The notes: generated from the sequence alone by a model not told the origin. A stretch of 64,000 nucleotides of DNA from Azolla pinnata (GCA_037176905.1 JBBBWG010027202.1:1-64000), one strand, 5' to 3'; shown: positions 48,089-61,029, numbered from the stretch's first letter. Translations and numbers: made by a program.

Positions 48089-51000
48089 TGCTCTAAACGT
48101 TGCTTGTTCCTCTGGCTTTCAATCGCCTGTGTTGTCTTTCCTCCCGTATCCGCAGCGCAAAGAGAGCTCCAGCGTGACTATTGGAAGGAGCATTCTGCCG
48201 TTCTCAGCTTGGAAGCCATGATGCTCGACAGCCAAGCCTCGAAACTCGATCAAGAAGAACGGCCGGAGGTATAGCCCAATCGAAAGACAGGAAAAGGAAA
48301 GAGAAGGAATGGAGAGGAAACTGGTCCTCAATTATATCGTATGCAGCGAAGGCCGTTCGCTCTTCTTCCAAATCCTACAGCCTCTGCTCGTCCTTCCTCC
48401 TTTTTCCGACTAATTCGGAATTTGTTTCTTGCAATGCATGATCTATTTTCTTCTGCAATTCCATGCCATCCGCTGTTGTTCCTTCTGGCCAGAATTCTCT
48501 TGCGTTTTGTTATCTACCAGCCTAGTGCTACTTACACTCCCGTGCATGGATGCATGCAATGCATGATCTATTTTCTTCTGCAGTTCTATGCCATGCACTG
48601 TTGTTGCTTCTGGTCAAGGTTCTCTTTGCGTTTGCGTATCTATCTTCCCCTGATTTCGCTGCCATGTACGGGAAGCATGCATGCACGAAGAAAAAAAAAA
48701 GTAAGAGATTCCAACAATGTCTGTATCGCCTCCCTAGGGAGATCCACATACATCATTGCTGATGGTTCTTCCATGAACATAGAGCTAGGAAATTAATTAA
48801 CATTGTTTTCTGGTGGATCCATGAAAATCTGCCTTGTCCAGTTGCCTTGTCTTTTCGTTTTCAATAATTCTGTGCGTTTTCCGTCAAATATGACTTGTCC
48901 AAATAGTTTTTTCCTCAGACTGTGCATAGAAGAACGCATCCACGCATCCATTAAAGAGCTCTTCACTACTGCATAATGATGATAAACACATCCATAGATA
49001 CTTTCTGCTCACTACTGCTTAATGATACGAACACATCCGTCTATCTTCATGTTAAACTACCATTACGCCCAACCTAAAGCCCTCTCTTCTTTCTCCCTCC
49101 CTTCTTGTAATCTGTCGTGGTTATGTGGTACCTTTCTTATGCCTTGGCCTCTGCATTCACGCTTGATATTTTTCCTCCCAGCGCAGCCTTATTTCTTCTG
49201 TTGGGAAATTGATTTGCATTGCTGTGGATTATCACCCGTGATCGTTGGGTTAATATATGTGTGCCTTTTCATGTATTTCTTACCTGAGTAGAAAGTGATT
49301 AGCATTGCCATGGATTATCGCCCTTGATCCTTGGATAAATACATGTGTTTATTATTTGCTTCTAACTCCAGTGGAAAGTCATCAGCATTGCCATGGATTA
49401 TCGCCCTTGATCCATGGATATATACATGTGTTTTTTTATGTATTTCTTACTCAGATAGAAAGTGGTTCACATCATGGTTATCACGCTTGATTTTTGGATT
49501 AATGCATGTCTTATTTACGGTATTTCATACTGGGGTTTTTTCATTCAATATGGTTTAGGTATGCTCGCATTATTCACTTGTATATATTGCATGAAACTCA
49601 GATCCTTGCATCCCTCCCTCCAATCAAAGGAAAATCGATTGTAGAATTGGGAGCTGGAGTCGGTCGGTTTACAGGGGAGTTGGCAAAACAAGCTGAGCAC
49701 ATCTTGGCATGTGACTTCATGGGGAATGCTATCAAGAAGGTACACATAACGCTGAACTCTTTCTACATATATATGTCTGTTTTTATTATAATTGAAGCTA
49801 TGATTTGCAGAATGAAGAAACAAACGGCCACTATGGGAACACTGAATTTGTTTGTGCGGATGTCACGTCTAATGAAAGCTTGAGAGTTTTTCCAAACTCA
49901 GTGGATCTTGTCTTCTCAAATTGGCTTCTTATGTATTTATCAGATGAAGAGGTCAGTCCAATTAGCTGAATGCTTTAGCAACATTCATATCTGTATGATG
50001 CACAGTTCTTTACTAGGAATGCGATGACCATAACCATAACTACTGATGAGATAAAGATTAGGGGAAATTAAGGGAAACCAATGTCATAACTTGCTATAGT
50101 GATAAGGATAGGAAGAATTCGGGAGAACCTTTCTCATGATCAGGTGTGTTTATGCCCATAACAAGGATAGATTGAAGCAGAAACTAATGTTTATTATATG
50201 CCAAAAATTTTGGATTTTGGCTTTATCGTATATTTGCTATATGCATTGCAAAGGTCGAGGATCTGGCAAAGAGAATGGCGACATGGGTTAAACGTGGTGG
50301 TCACATTTTCTTCCGTGAGTCTTGCTTCCATCAATCTGGGGATCGCAAGAGAAGGCTTAACCCCACGCACTACCGACAACCAAGTTTCTACCTGAAGGTT
50401 CTGTTTCTTCGTTGATTTTTATCTGAAAGTCTTCACAAAAATTTATTCTTTTTCCTCTCCTTGTTAAATGCTTCTTTATAAATGTTCTTTGTATCTCCTT
50501 AGATCTTCCAAGAATGTCTCATTGCTGAAAAGGATGGTAGCCATTCTGGCTTTCAACTCATTACCTGTAAATGTGTTAAAGCTTATGTGCTCAACAAACG
50601 CAATCAGAACCAGGTATGTTTCTAGAAACGGAAACGAAATATTTTATTATGCTGATCTCCAAACATTAATGGAGCTTTCCTGTGATTATACGATGTAGAT
50701 GTCATTCTAATGCCTTTTTACGTGGACAGATTTGCTGGCTTTGGCAAAAAGTTGAGGCTGATGGCCCAGGGGGAAGGGGCTTCCAGCGATTTCTGGATAC
50801 ATCACAATATACTCTGAATGGAATCTTGCGATATGAGTGGATCTTTGGTGAAGGATATGTGAGCACTGGCGGGAAAGGTTGGTATGTTATCTGCGTGAGT
50901 TCCCAACAACTGGTTTGTTATATTGAGCTTAATTCATCGATCGGAGATGCTTGTAATGCTTCTGCAGAGACTACTGAAGAATTTGTGAAGAAGCTGGACT

Positions 51001-52259
51001 TACAAGCAGGACAGACTGTGCTGGATATCGGTTGTGGGATCGGTGGGGGAGATTTCTATATGTCAGAAACGTTTGATGTGAGTGTTGTGGGCATAGATCT
51101 GTCTGTGAATATGATATCCATTGCATTGGAAAGAGCTATTGGAAGACAGTGCCGAGTTCAGTTTGAAATAGCAGATTGTACCACTGAAGAGTTTCAATCT
51201 GGTTATTTTGATGTCATCTACTCTCGCGACACGCTTCTTCATATTCAGGTTTGTGGTATTGCATCACATGGTTCTGATAATTAATGATAACTGGATTTGA
51301 TTGGAGAAGCTTACAAATGCTGCTATATGAGAGTTAAAGAGCAACATTGTTAGGCAATATAAGGTTGTGTCATTTTGGAGGTCCTTTTGCTTTTTTATGT
51401 CTCGACTTTACATGCATTTTAATTTGCTTGCGTACATAATATTTGTAGGATAAGCCATCACTTTTCAAGAAGATGAGCAAATGGCTGAAAACAGGTGGAA
51501 AAGTTCTTATCACTGACTATTGCAGATCCGCTGATGCTGGATCACCAGAGTTTGTAAAATATGTTAAACAACGGGGATATGATTTGCACGATGTGGAGAC
51601 ATATGGGCAGGTAAATGTTCTTAATTACCACTGCATATAAACTGTTTTGTGCCAACTTTGTGGGCAGTTCGCTCTATTTCCAAACGTCTTCTTTTGATTT
51701 TGATATCGTGATAGATGCTTCAAGATGCCGGATTCACAAACGTCGTCGCAGAGGATCGAACATCACAGGCATGGTTTTTTATTCCTCAGTTTTATCCGTG
51801 TTTGGTGGCAAAATCAGTGTTGTGATGGAATTTTTGGCCCTGCAGTTTATTGACGTATTAAACAGGGAGCTTGGGTCTTTTGAAAAGAGTAGAGAGACAT
51901 TCTTGCAGCATTTCTCGGAGGTGAGTGAAGTGCATCTATTACACCGAAGCCCAATACTTTGTGTACTAGTGAGGGGATTGATAAAATCATGGTGTTTCTG
52001 CTGATTGTGGTGGTTCACTAGAGGAGTTAAAAGAAAGGAAAAGAAATGAGGATGTGGGGCTGATGTTTTCTTTTCCTTCATAATTTGCGAAATCCGGGTG
52101 TTTCTCGCCTCATTGTTTTCCTTTCCATTTCATTTGTTTCTTCATGTGTAGGAGGACTATGATGCCATTGTATCAGGTTGGAAAAGCAAGTTGGAGAGAT
52201 GCAAGAATGGTGAACAGAGCTGGGGGCTGTTTACGGCGACAAAAGCCGTTTCTTGTTAG
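47762..52259 (+). CDS. NMT1: Phosphoethanolamine N-methyltransferase (PEAMT/NMT)
   Basis: Twelve exons give 503 residues (Arabidopsis NMT1 has 491): 47762-47798, 48156-48268, 49602-49739, 49811-49951, 50254-50397, 50503-50613, 50730-50877, 50968-51248, 51449-51610, 51715-51768, 51846-51920, 52152-52259. Frames join throughout. The enzyme methylates phosphoethanolamine stepwise to phosphocholine with S-adenosylmethionine in the cytosol, committing carbon to phosphatidylcholine. Two tandem methyltransferase domains are visible: N-terminal motif [11 protein letters not shown] (about residue 64) with [11 protein letters not shown], and C-terminal motif [15 protein letters not shown] (about residue 292) with [12 protein letters not shown] and [10 protein letters not shown]. 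The start is the first ATG of the frame, and exon 2 begins the family-typical [14 protein letters not shown]. Intron 10 has a GC donor at 51769. Intron 1 is mostly CTT triplets. I see no short upstream reading frame like that reported in Arabidopsis NMT1 in the visible leader. Confidence 0.95.
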
Positions 52260-52645
52260 GCGGAAACCTTATTGCTTGATGGCAGTACACCAATCCTTGC
52301 TTCAATAATACAGGATGGAACTGCTCCTCCATGGCTGCCAGTAACTTTCTGCATGCCATAGCCTTCTTTCTTTCTTTCGTTTCTCTTTGAATAATGACAC
52401 TCAACAACCTTTGGGGTACTAATTTCCTCTTTTCTTCATTTGGATGCTTTTCCTTCTTCCTACTTGGCACGGGTACAGAAGCAGTAAAAACCAGTTTTAT
52501 ATATATATATATATATGAAGGAAAATTTTAGGCATGGCAGCGGTTGCCGAGTTTAATCCAAATGTTTTACGGTATGCAACCGTAGAACTCTTACCAACCC
52601 TATCCCATTCTAGAGTGATGCTGGTGGCATGTTTTTTTTTCTTTC

Positions 52646-52945
52646 ATTAACTATAATGTTTTTAATGACAAAATCAATCAGTTATTGTTTGTATGATATA
52701 CCATGAGAAGTTTACACAAAANNNNNNNNNNNNNNNNNNNNNNNNNNNNNNNNNNNNNNNNNNNNNNNNNNNNNNNNNNNNNNNNNNNNNNNNNNNNNNN
52801 NNNNNNNNNNNNNNNNNNNNNCATTAACTATAATGTTTTTAATGACAAAATCAATCAGTTATTGTTTGTATGATATACCATGAGAAGTTTACACAAAATC
52901 AATCAGTTATTGTTTGTATGATATACCATGAGAAGTTTATACAAC
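52646..52945. repeat. Direct repeat on both sides of an assembly gap
   Basis: A 76-base string starting CATTAACTATAATGTTTTTA and ending GAAGTTTACACAAAA occurs just before the Ns (52646-52721) and again just after (52822-52898). A third partial copy (ATCAATCAGTTATTGTTTGT onward) is at 52898-52945. The identical flanks suggest a collapsed or mis-joined tandem repeat or a scaffolding overlap. Confidence 0.9.
52722..52821. other. Assembly gap of 100 N
   Basis: Exactly 100 undetermined bases, the usual convention for a gap of unknown size. No gene is interrupted. Confidence 0.99.
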
Positions 52946-54059
52946 AGGTATCATAATAAGTTGAAAGAAATTCAAGCTTTCTACTACTGCTGGAAGCTGT
53001 GTACACTCAAGCATTGTGTATGGTTGTCCCTTGTTGGATACTTACCACTCTGGCAGCACTGAATGCAGCTAGTAAACCTACCTAGAATATTTATGTTAAG
53101 ACATGCTTCAGAAATATGCTTGAATAAAAATATGCATTCTGAAAAGGTAACTCAAAATTTGGCATGTATGATGTTTGATTACACAATTGTGCAGAAAAAA
53201 GAAACCAAGCAGACAAGCAGAGTGTTATCATGCAAACAACACAGAACCTTGCCCTTCATGCAAAGTGGAAAAAAGTACAAGTGATGTGTATACACATCAC
53301 TTCATCAAAGATCTACTAATGACGAAAATCCTACAAATCTTCACACAAGGTATACATATACATACATACATATATATACACACATATATATATATACCAG
53401 AAAAACAAACAAATCTTCAGCACCGATAGAAGATTATATACCATGCATTACCAACAATTTTGAGAGCACCTGCAGCAATGGTTAACATGGCTAACCAAAA
53501 TGACGGTCCTCTAGCGAGAGCTAGATTTACCTTCTCCACACAACCCAAATCAAATATCACAGCAAATTTCTCACAAGGAGGCTTATCTTCAATTTCATGG
53601 TCACCAAAAGACTGACACAGTAGCTCACAAGAAATTATCTACAATGAGGAATCAGAAATCTCCATTTGTTTTTGCCTGTCTGTGAAGCAACTGATCGTTT
53701 TGTTTCAATTGAAACTACAAGTTATGTAATTAGCACCGTACAATTTCATGTGTGACTTCCACTGGAATGATCTGAACAAAAACGGACAGCTGAAAAAGGA
53801 TGATGAATATCATCATTGACAGGCATTTAAATGGAAGTTATTAGCATCCTACAATGAGAAGAGGAAAGAGTTTCCCTCATCTTGAGCTGTTTAGCAGACT
53901 GTCAAATGGTCAGTCAATGCTTTCTTCTTATTTCCAAGCTAATGAGACCAGAAAACAAAGAACCTCATATTGACCACTAGAAACGAAGCTAACAACAATT
54001 ATGGCACTGGCTTTTTGTTTTCCTTATCTCTTACTCTTTCAACTGATTCCTCTCAAAAC
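52946..54059. other. Intergenic, includes the gamma-CA-like 3' flank
   Basis: No gene seen. A TA/CATA microsatellite lies at 53350-53398. The part near 54059 should hold the 3' untranslated region of the leftward gamma-CA-like gene. Confidence 0.5.
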
Positions 54060-56364
54060 TTAAGTTGACTGGAAGAGCGATTCCTTCAGCTTTTCAGCTT
54101 CTAAATAAGCTGAGGAATATGGCAGGAACTCACTGGAATGCATCTTGGCAACATTGCGCATCTTCTCAGCCAACAGTTTGATGTTATGTACTTCATCATA
54201 CGTCAACTGACGCACAAACCTGGCGGGGTTACCAGCCCACAATTCTCCCGCTGGAATCCTCCTGCCCGGTGGTAATACAGTTCCAGACTCAAGGATTGCA
54301 TTGGTTTCCACCAGAGACCCTTCCATTAGGACGCATCGCTGCCCAATCAGCACTTCATCCTCTATCACACATGACCTTAGTGTCGAGAAAGCTCCAATTG
54401 TTACATACTTTCCAATATCAGTCTCTGCTGGAAGACCTGCCTCAAGTTACCAAATAGATCTTTTAAGTAACACAAAAGAATCTTCTCCTTCATGTCAGTT
54501 TCAATTAGTTCTCCTCAATGAGGTTTGTGCAGGAGACAACAGAGATACATGTTATTGCGCAGGAAAATCGAGGTCTGCTTACTTCATTTAACACTGTGAA
54601 ATGCTACACAGACATTGACAAATCACATGCCCAAATGCAGTATTACTTCAGGGCTATCACTTACTGGAAACAAAGGAATTTGATATGTGTTTAGGTATGT
54701 GCCTTATGGGTGATGCATCCTAGATCCCATACTTCCCTCTTGTGCGCATTGATAATCTTCTAACAAAGGAAACAATCATAATACTCCTGCTGGCACAATT
54801 TCATACTTTACATCAACCCAAGCTGTTTTTTTGCGCTTAAACTGCTTGAAATCATAGCATGGTTAATACAGGAGATTATATCTATGCAACCCGTTTAGGC
54901 AAAAACAGCAACCTCTCTGCATATGGTCTCAAACTTTCAACTTGGAAACAAGAACTCAAGGAGAATAAACAAGAACTCAAGGAGAAATGACAACGAAATT
55001 TGATGATCACCCTGAAACCTACCAGCACCATGAATAACAAATCTCCTCATAGCTAATCTACTGTTTCTCAATTAAGTGTATACGACCTTTCCATACCATA
55101 GAACCATGCTTTTTATGATATGAGATCTCAAGCAAAACAGGCATAGGATCTGTTTTAGGTATCCAGTAGCAGAATCACGTTCAAGATATCCCAGCAGAAG
55201 CATGAATAACGCATCTATTTCATATCTGATAGATTGATTTCGCGGCTGAACACATTTCCGGATGTGCATATCGCAAATGTAGCTTTAGATATGCCATTCG
55301 CTTGTGGTATTTTGCAGGTAGAAGCTATGCTATTAAATAAAGCTGGTAGGTTTTTTTCCCACATCTATTCAGTTTTCTCTGAGCTGTAAAAGTTGTATGG
55401 GCCATGCATCTTTGCATGTTATTCTTTTCGAATGGTTAGACATACAGTCTAGCAGCAAGTAGATGGTTCAGCATTGGTGCTAACCGAGCTGTAATGCATA
55501 TGTTAGTGGATACAAGTATGAGAAGCACAAATAGAGCTCTATGTTTCATAGGTATCGTCTGAATCAATCTAAGCAAACATCAATTGCATTCACAGATCGA
55601 AAGAGAGAAATTCCCCTTTCCTGCTTAGCCCCTATCTTCCTCGGCCCAAGCTCAGGCAAGCTCTCAGAAGAAGTTCTTTTATCAAACAAGCGATTCTCTA
55701 CGGTGAAGACTGATAGACAGAAACAGAAAGTGTTGTTCTTCTCATACTTGTGCCCACGAACATATGCACTCCAGCTGGGATACTACAAATGCTGAACCGT
55801 CTATGTTTCATAGGTGTTGCCTGAATCGATCTTCAGCAGCATCGATCACATTCACAGATCGAAGGCGAGAGAAATTCCCCTTTCCAGTTTTTGCCCCAAA
55901 TCTTGCTAGACCCAAGCTCGGGCGAGAACGTTTCCATAAAAGCAAGCGATTCTCTGCAGTGAAGACTGACAGACAGAAACACGGAGAGGAGATTTCGGTG
56001 CACCTGTAGGGGAGGTTCTAGCAGCGTGGATAACACACTTGTCCTGGACGTTGGAGGCGAAGCCGATGGTGATCTTGTTGAGGTCGCCGCGGAGGACAGC
56101 GCCATACCAGACGGAGGAGGCGTCGAAGACGTCGACGGCGCCGGCGATGACGGCGTTGGGGGCGACGTAGGCGTCGACGGCGATGTAAGGGACGATGTGG
56201 TGGACGGGGACGACGCGCCGTTGGCCGCGGTAGTCCCAGTGCACGAGGCCGGAGGAAGGATCGATGGGGGACGCAGAGTTGTAGGCCCAGAAGGAGCGGC
56301 GGGGGACATGGCGGGCGCCGCAGAACCTGCTGGCGAGGGCGATGGCGATGGCGCGGCGAGCCAT
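54060..56364 (-). CDS. Gamma-carbonic-anhydrase-like subunit (gamma-CAL), mitochondrial complex I
   Basis: Two exons on the minus strand, 56364-56004 and 54436-54060, give 245 residues, near the 250-256 of Arabidopsis GAMMACAL1/2. An Arg/Ala-rich mitochondrial presequence comes first (MARRAIAIALASRF). Then come WDYRGQR, VAVDAYVAPN-like and VLRGDLNKITIGF segments, the left-handed beta-helix repeats, and LPPGRRIPAGELWAGNPARF. These proteins form the matrix-facing carbonic-anhydrase domain of plant complex I. Only one of the three zinc-binding histidines of active gamma-CAs (in VIHAA) is evident. The GHxxxxH segment is GAFSTLRS here, as expected of the catalytically altered CAL type. The start is the first ATG upstream of the presequence. 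The 1.57-kb intron is GT-AG. Codons 5-10 are a GCCATC hexamer repeat and a long GAA tract lies directly upstream. Confidence 0.93.
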
Positions 56365-56394
56365 GGCTTCTTCCTCTGCGTCTGCGTCTGCGTC

Positions 56395-56806
56395 TGCGTC
56401 TTCTTCGTCTTCTTCGTCTTCGTTTCTTCTTCTTCTTCTTCTTCAGTTTTCTTCTTCTTCTTCTTCTTCTTCTTCTTCATTTTCTTCTTTTTCAGTTTTC
56501 TTCTTCAGTTTTCTTCTTCTTCAGTTTTCTTCTTCAGATTTCTTCTTCTTCAGTTTCCTTCTTCAGTTTTCTTCTTCTTCATTTTCTTCTTCTTCAGTTT
56601 TCTTCTTCAGTTTTCTTCTTCAGTTTTCTTCTTCTTCTTCTTCATTTTCTTCTTCTTCTTCTTCATTTTTCTTCTTCAGTTTTCTTCTTCTTCTTCTTCT
56701 TCAGTTTTCTTCTTCGTCTTCTTCGTCTTCGTTTCTTCTTCAGTTTTCTTCTTCAGTTTTCTTCTTCAGTTTTCTTCTTCTGCTGCTGCTTCTTCTTCTT
56801 CTGTTT
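56395..56806. repeat. CTT/TTTTC tract directly upstream of the gamma-CA-like gene
   Basis: About 400 bases of CTTCTTCTTCAGTTTTCTTC units on the plus strand, so GAA-rich on the coding strand of the gamma-CA-like gene, which starts about 30 bases away. It is nearly pure polypyrimidine. Open frames of Ser/Phe are artefacts. Confidence 0.95.
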
Positions 56807-57500
56807 TCAGGTCATGGGTTCGAATCAAGCCAGCTGTCCCATCAACAAAAACCTTTTGTTAATCTTAGCTATCATTACTGTGTGTGTGTGTGTGTGTGTG
56901 TATGTGTGTGTGTGTGTGTGTCTTGAGATTTATTAGAGTAGAATGAGTATAATGATAAGTTGGATACAAAGTAGGTTTGGAGCTATCAACAAGAACCTTT
57001 TGTTAATCTTAGTTATCATTACGATGTGTGTGTGTGTGTGTCTTGAGATTTATTAGACTAGACTGAGTACAAGGATAAGTTGGATACAAAGTAGGCTTAG
57101 AGCTGAAGACTAATGCTAATTCGAACTGATTTGATATGATTTATTCGTCTCTATTTATAAATTTCAATAGAATGGCCTAAAGATTTATAGAATGTTCTTC
57201 AATTTTATTTCTTCTTCTTCTTCTTCTTCTTTTGTTTTCAGGTCATGGGTTCGAATCAAGCCAACTACCCCATCAACAAAGACCTTTTGTTAATCTTACC
57301 TATCATTACGATGTGTGTGTGTGTATATGTGTGTGTCTTGATATTTATTAGAATAGAATGAGTACAAGGATAAGTTGGATACAAAGTAGGCTTGGAGCTG
57401 AAGACTAGTGCCGATTCGAACTGATTTGATATGATTTATTCGTCTCTATTTATAGGTTTTTATAGAATAGCCTAGAGATTTATAGAATGGTCTACACCTA
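56797..57500. repeat. Three tandemly arranged copies of an LTR-like unit with GT microsatellites
   Basis: Copies at about 56797-56984, 56985-57235 and 57230-57500 share CTTTTGTTAATCTTA, a GT microsatellite, CTTGAGATTTATTAGA, GATAAGTTGGATACAAAGTA and, in the last two, TTTATTCGTCTCTATTTATA. The last string is a TATA box on the minus strand. The first and third copies begin TTTTCAGGTCATGGGTTCGA. They may be nested remains of one LTR family. Confidence 0.75.
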
Positions 57501-60415
57501 GAACATTCTGAAATGTTCTAGAGTTTTCTCTTATACAAGAATCACTATGACAAGTAGCATTTATCATTTTATGTCATGATAGGTTACCTTAATGGTTAGG
57601 CTTCGGATTTTGTAATACGAAGTCCAAGTGAAGCATAATGTTCACCGATTCATAACACGAAGCTCTTGGTCATCATTTTCTTAGTTGTATGGAATGCATG
57701 AGAGTTTAATATTATGCTCAATAATTCTCTAAGAAAATAGTTCAAGAACATTACATAAAAGATTGAGTACTTACAGTGGCTCCACCCCCACCCAAGGGGG
57801 TTGAACGTGAGAGGGTGAAATGTAGACGTGAGAGAGAATAAGTTAGAGGGGAATTTTCTTATTCCATTAATAGAATCATATGTATATATATTCATTTATA
57901 CAATCAGATGTAAAGAGTCACATAGTCTTCTAGCATTTCACACATAGACATGGACACTCTAAGACCGTAAACATTGGCACGTGTACATACACATACATTG
58001 GACTCTATGCACATAATGCTAACGTGCAATCTTTAGATGACACTTTCCAGTTCGCAAATACTAATAGTTCTTGTAAAATTTGTATAGGAATTACAACTAT
58101 ATGTGGTTTAAAGAAGTTCCAAAATTGTGTTGTAGAAAAATATGACTTACAAGCAAACTTCATCCAAATGAGGATTAACGACATAAATGACTGTGCCCTG
58201 ATGAAGATCAAGAAGTAGGTGCACAAGTAATTGAAGACAATACAAAATAGTTTTTACCACCTATCTCTCCCATTAACAATGAAACAATATTATTACTTTT
58301 AATCTTGATCTCTCTTAATATATGCATCTTTATCTAGTGTTTTATGTCTAGTGTTTTAGAGCCTTATGCATTTATTTTAACTCAATTTCTACTCTTATTA
58401 CTAGTTTAATATGCCAAAGGCCAAACTTAAAGTTAATTAAATTATTTTGAAAGCAAGATCACACACAAAAAATTTATATTTTCTCAAAAATTTAACATGG
58501 AAACATGTAATGAAAGTTTCTAATTAATGCCCTTGAACTTATAATTTTTTTTACCTTTATTATCCTCATAAATGAACTCCTAGTTTATATATTTTTACTA
58601 TTTTTTTAAAGTTCTTTCTATTAATTATATAAACATATATTTGTACTCATAGAATTACCATCAAATAAGAAAACAAATTTGTAAGTATACAGCACATTTA
58701 GTCTCAAGGTTTAATTAAACCCACGACTCCTAGGTAAGAAAATGATTTTAACTATGATACAAACTCATTTCAAATAGCAATACTTGTTGATAAATTTATT
58801 TTAAATAATTATTTATCAATAATATAGAAACATTGTTATGAGAATAACTATTCATTAAGTTTTATATTATACTATTCATACAGTAGGATCAATTTCATGT
58901 GGCTAGTTCAGGAATGATGGGCGAGAATTTAAAGTCTTCAATCTTACAATGGGAGACGATGTTGTGGGGTCTTTAGTGTTAACATGCTAACTGCAATTTG
59001 AATCTGTAAAAGAAGGTTGGTTACCTTAATAAGGGGAGCATAAGGGTTTAATATATGGAGACTCTAATTGTTAGTTTGGCAAAGGCTCTCGCATCAAGCA
59101 CGTGCACATGTTTCGACTCAATCTGAAGTCCAATGTTACTCCATCCTACTTGTAGTATGTGTTGCCAATGATAAACTTAGATCTCTCTTGCCCCGTTTAG
59201 CTAAGAAGAGTGGTCAATGATCTAGCTCCCTCTTTTCCTTTCTTTTTTCAATTCTTTTCTGTAAATCAACTTAACAATCAGTAAGCCTTTACCCAATGTC
59301 TTCTATGCTTGCACAAACAACAAGTTACAAGCATACATGAGTTGATGTACTCGATATAAATAATAATTTCTAATATTGAACCATTTTGATTTAGTGTCGG
59401 ATCTTTACCTTGGTCCGACAAATCGATCTTGTCTTGTCCCTTGCTTTTTACATTTCTGTTGTGTTCTCTTTTGGTCATCAAAATCGGCATTGTCTTTGAA
59501 GCTTCACGATGACAAGTGGACAAGTAGGTAGACACAAAGGATCAAACTGCCCTTTGATAGAGAATCAATGCAATCCACCGACATCTGATCGTTCTCACGC
59601 ATATGTGTATGCATGTGTTTAATGTGATTATAATCGTGACGTATAGTAACTAATATGCTAACAAAACAACTAAACACCAGACATCAACTGCTGCTTTTCA
59701 ATTACCTCGTTAATTAATTTATCATTCTCAATCATCGCTTTTGTTTGTTCACTTAATTAAGCACCCAGGAATCAATCGATCGATCGATATTCACAATGCT
59801 AATCGCTTTCCGTGGCAAAAATCAACAAAACGATGTGCCTTCATGTTAAATGTAGTGAAAAGAACACGATGTAACACTGTTTTGGTGATTTTAGAGAACA
59901 TGTGAGCGAGGGTTGTTGAGCATTTTCCCCGTGTTGTATTTCCAACTTTTCTAAGCCCAACTTCTTTTTTTTTCTAAGCAGACAGATCTTTCTTCTCCTT
60001 GACTTTGAATCGATTACTTTCCAGCGATTCAATTATGAGATGCATAAACATGTCCATGTTCAATCCTGGTAGTTACAGAACTTGTGTGCCCTTTACAAAG
60101 ATCTAGAATATTCAACAAGTATTTCTTGATCCTTTCTCTTTTTCCTATCCAACATCAGTTCCGGAGACGATTCGTAGGAACAACATCTCAGATATTGTTA
60201 GTTAACAAGCAGTAACTCTTCATATTTCCGAATAAATCCACGAGTCTGTTCACAGCGATTGGTTCTGCCCACATGCACAATATACAGTCGACGCAAATTG
60301 GCAGCACAACCGTGTTTAACTGCCGTTTAACGGATGGAGCAAGAGTTCAGTTTTAGCCATCAAAGTGTTTAAAAAAAAAAACAAGAGTCTGTGGATCTAC
60401 TTCGATGCAGATCAT
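57501..60415. other. Intergenic, AT-rich, no gene seen
   Basis: No supported coding or RNA gene. A C-rich string near 57783 (CCACCCCCACCCAAGGGGG) is a hairpin-capable oddity. GATCGATCGAT occurs at 59776. Confidence 0.5.
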
Positions 60416-60419
60416 CTGT

Positions 60420-60825
60420 TCCCTGCTGCAGTGATCTACTGCGCAACTGCATCCTCAGAGGCCAGGCCAGAGCTGCAATTGCATGATCAGACGTTTAGAG
60501 GCGAAGCCAGAGCTGCTATCGTAGGATCGGATCTTTCGAAGACTTGTTACCGCAGGATTGGATCTTTTTTGGGGCCAAGCCAGACTTGATATGGCGTGAT
60601 CGAATCTTCCGAATCCAAGCCAGACTTGTTATTGCATGATCGGATCTTTGACAGGCCTGCTACTGCACGATCAGAGGTTTAGAAAGGCCAAGCCCAAACC
60701 TGCTATTGCAAAATCGGAACTTTAGTAGGCCAAGCCAACCTGCTATTGCATGATTGGATCTTTTCGGAGGCCATGCCAGATCTGCTGATGCAGGATTGGA
60801 TCTTTTCTCGGGCTACCGAGTAGGC
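60420..60825. repeat. Minisatellite of about 50-60 bp upstream of the receptor kinase
   Basis: About seven diverged units contain GGCCAAGCCAGA-CTGCTATTG, then CATGATCGGATCTTT with variants. The CATGATCGGATC core recurs most clearly at 60633 and in variant form at 60482, 60590 and 60757. Confidence 0.85.
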
Positions 60826-61029
60826 CCAGGTGTCACTCATATCATCTGTTCGTGAACTGCAACTGGGACGGCTTCCGATCCAACGAAAGCTGCAAGTTGC
60901 GGCAACGACTCTGTCGTCTGCGATTGATTACGAATCCGCTTCTTCCTCTTTCTCTTTTTCTTTTCTCCGGCAGCGGCCGATCCACGAGTCAAAGCGGCAG
61001 AGAGAGAGAGAGCAGTACACTTAGCTAGG

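Noticed and set aside
56812-56835. tRNA-like GGGTTCGAATCAAGCC string (also at 57246)
   Set aside because: No cloverleaf can be drawn around it. It belongs to the repeated LTR-like unit.
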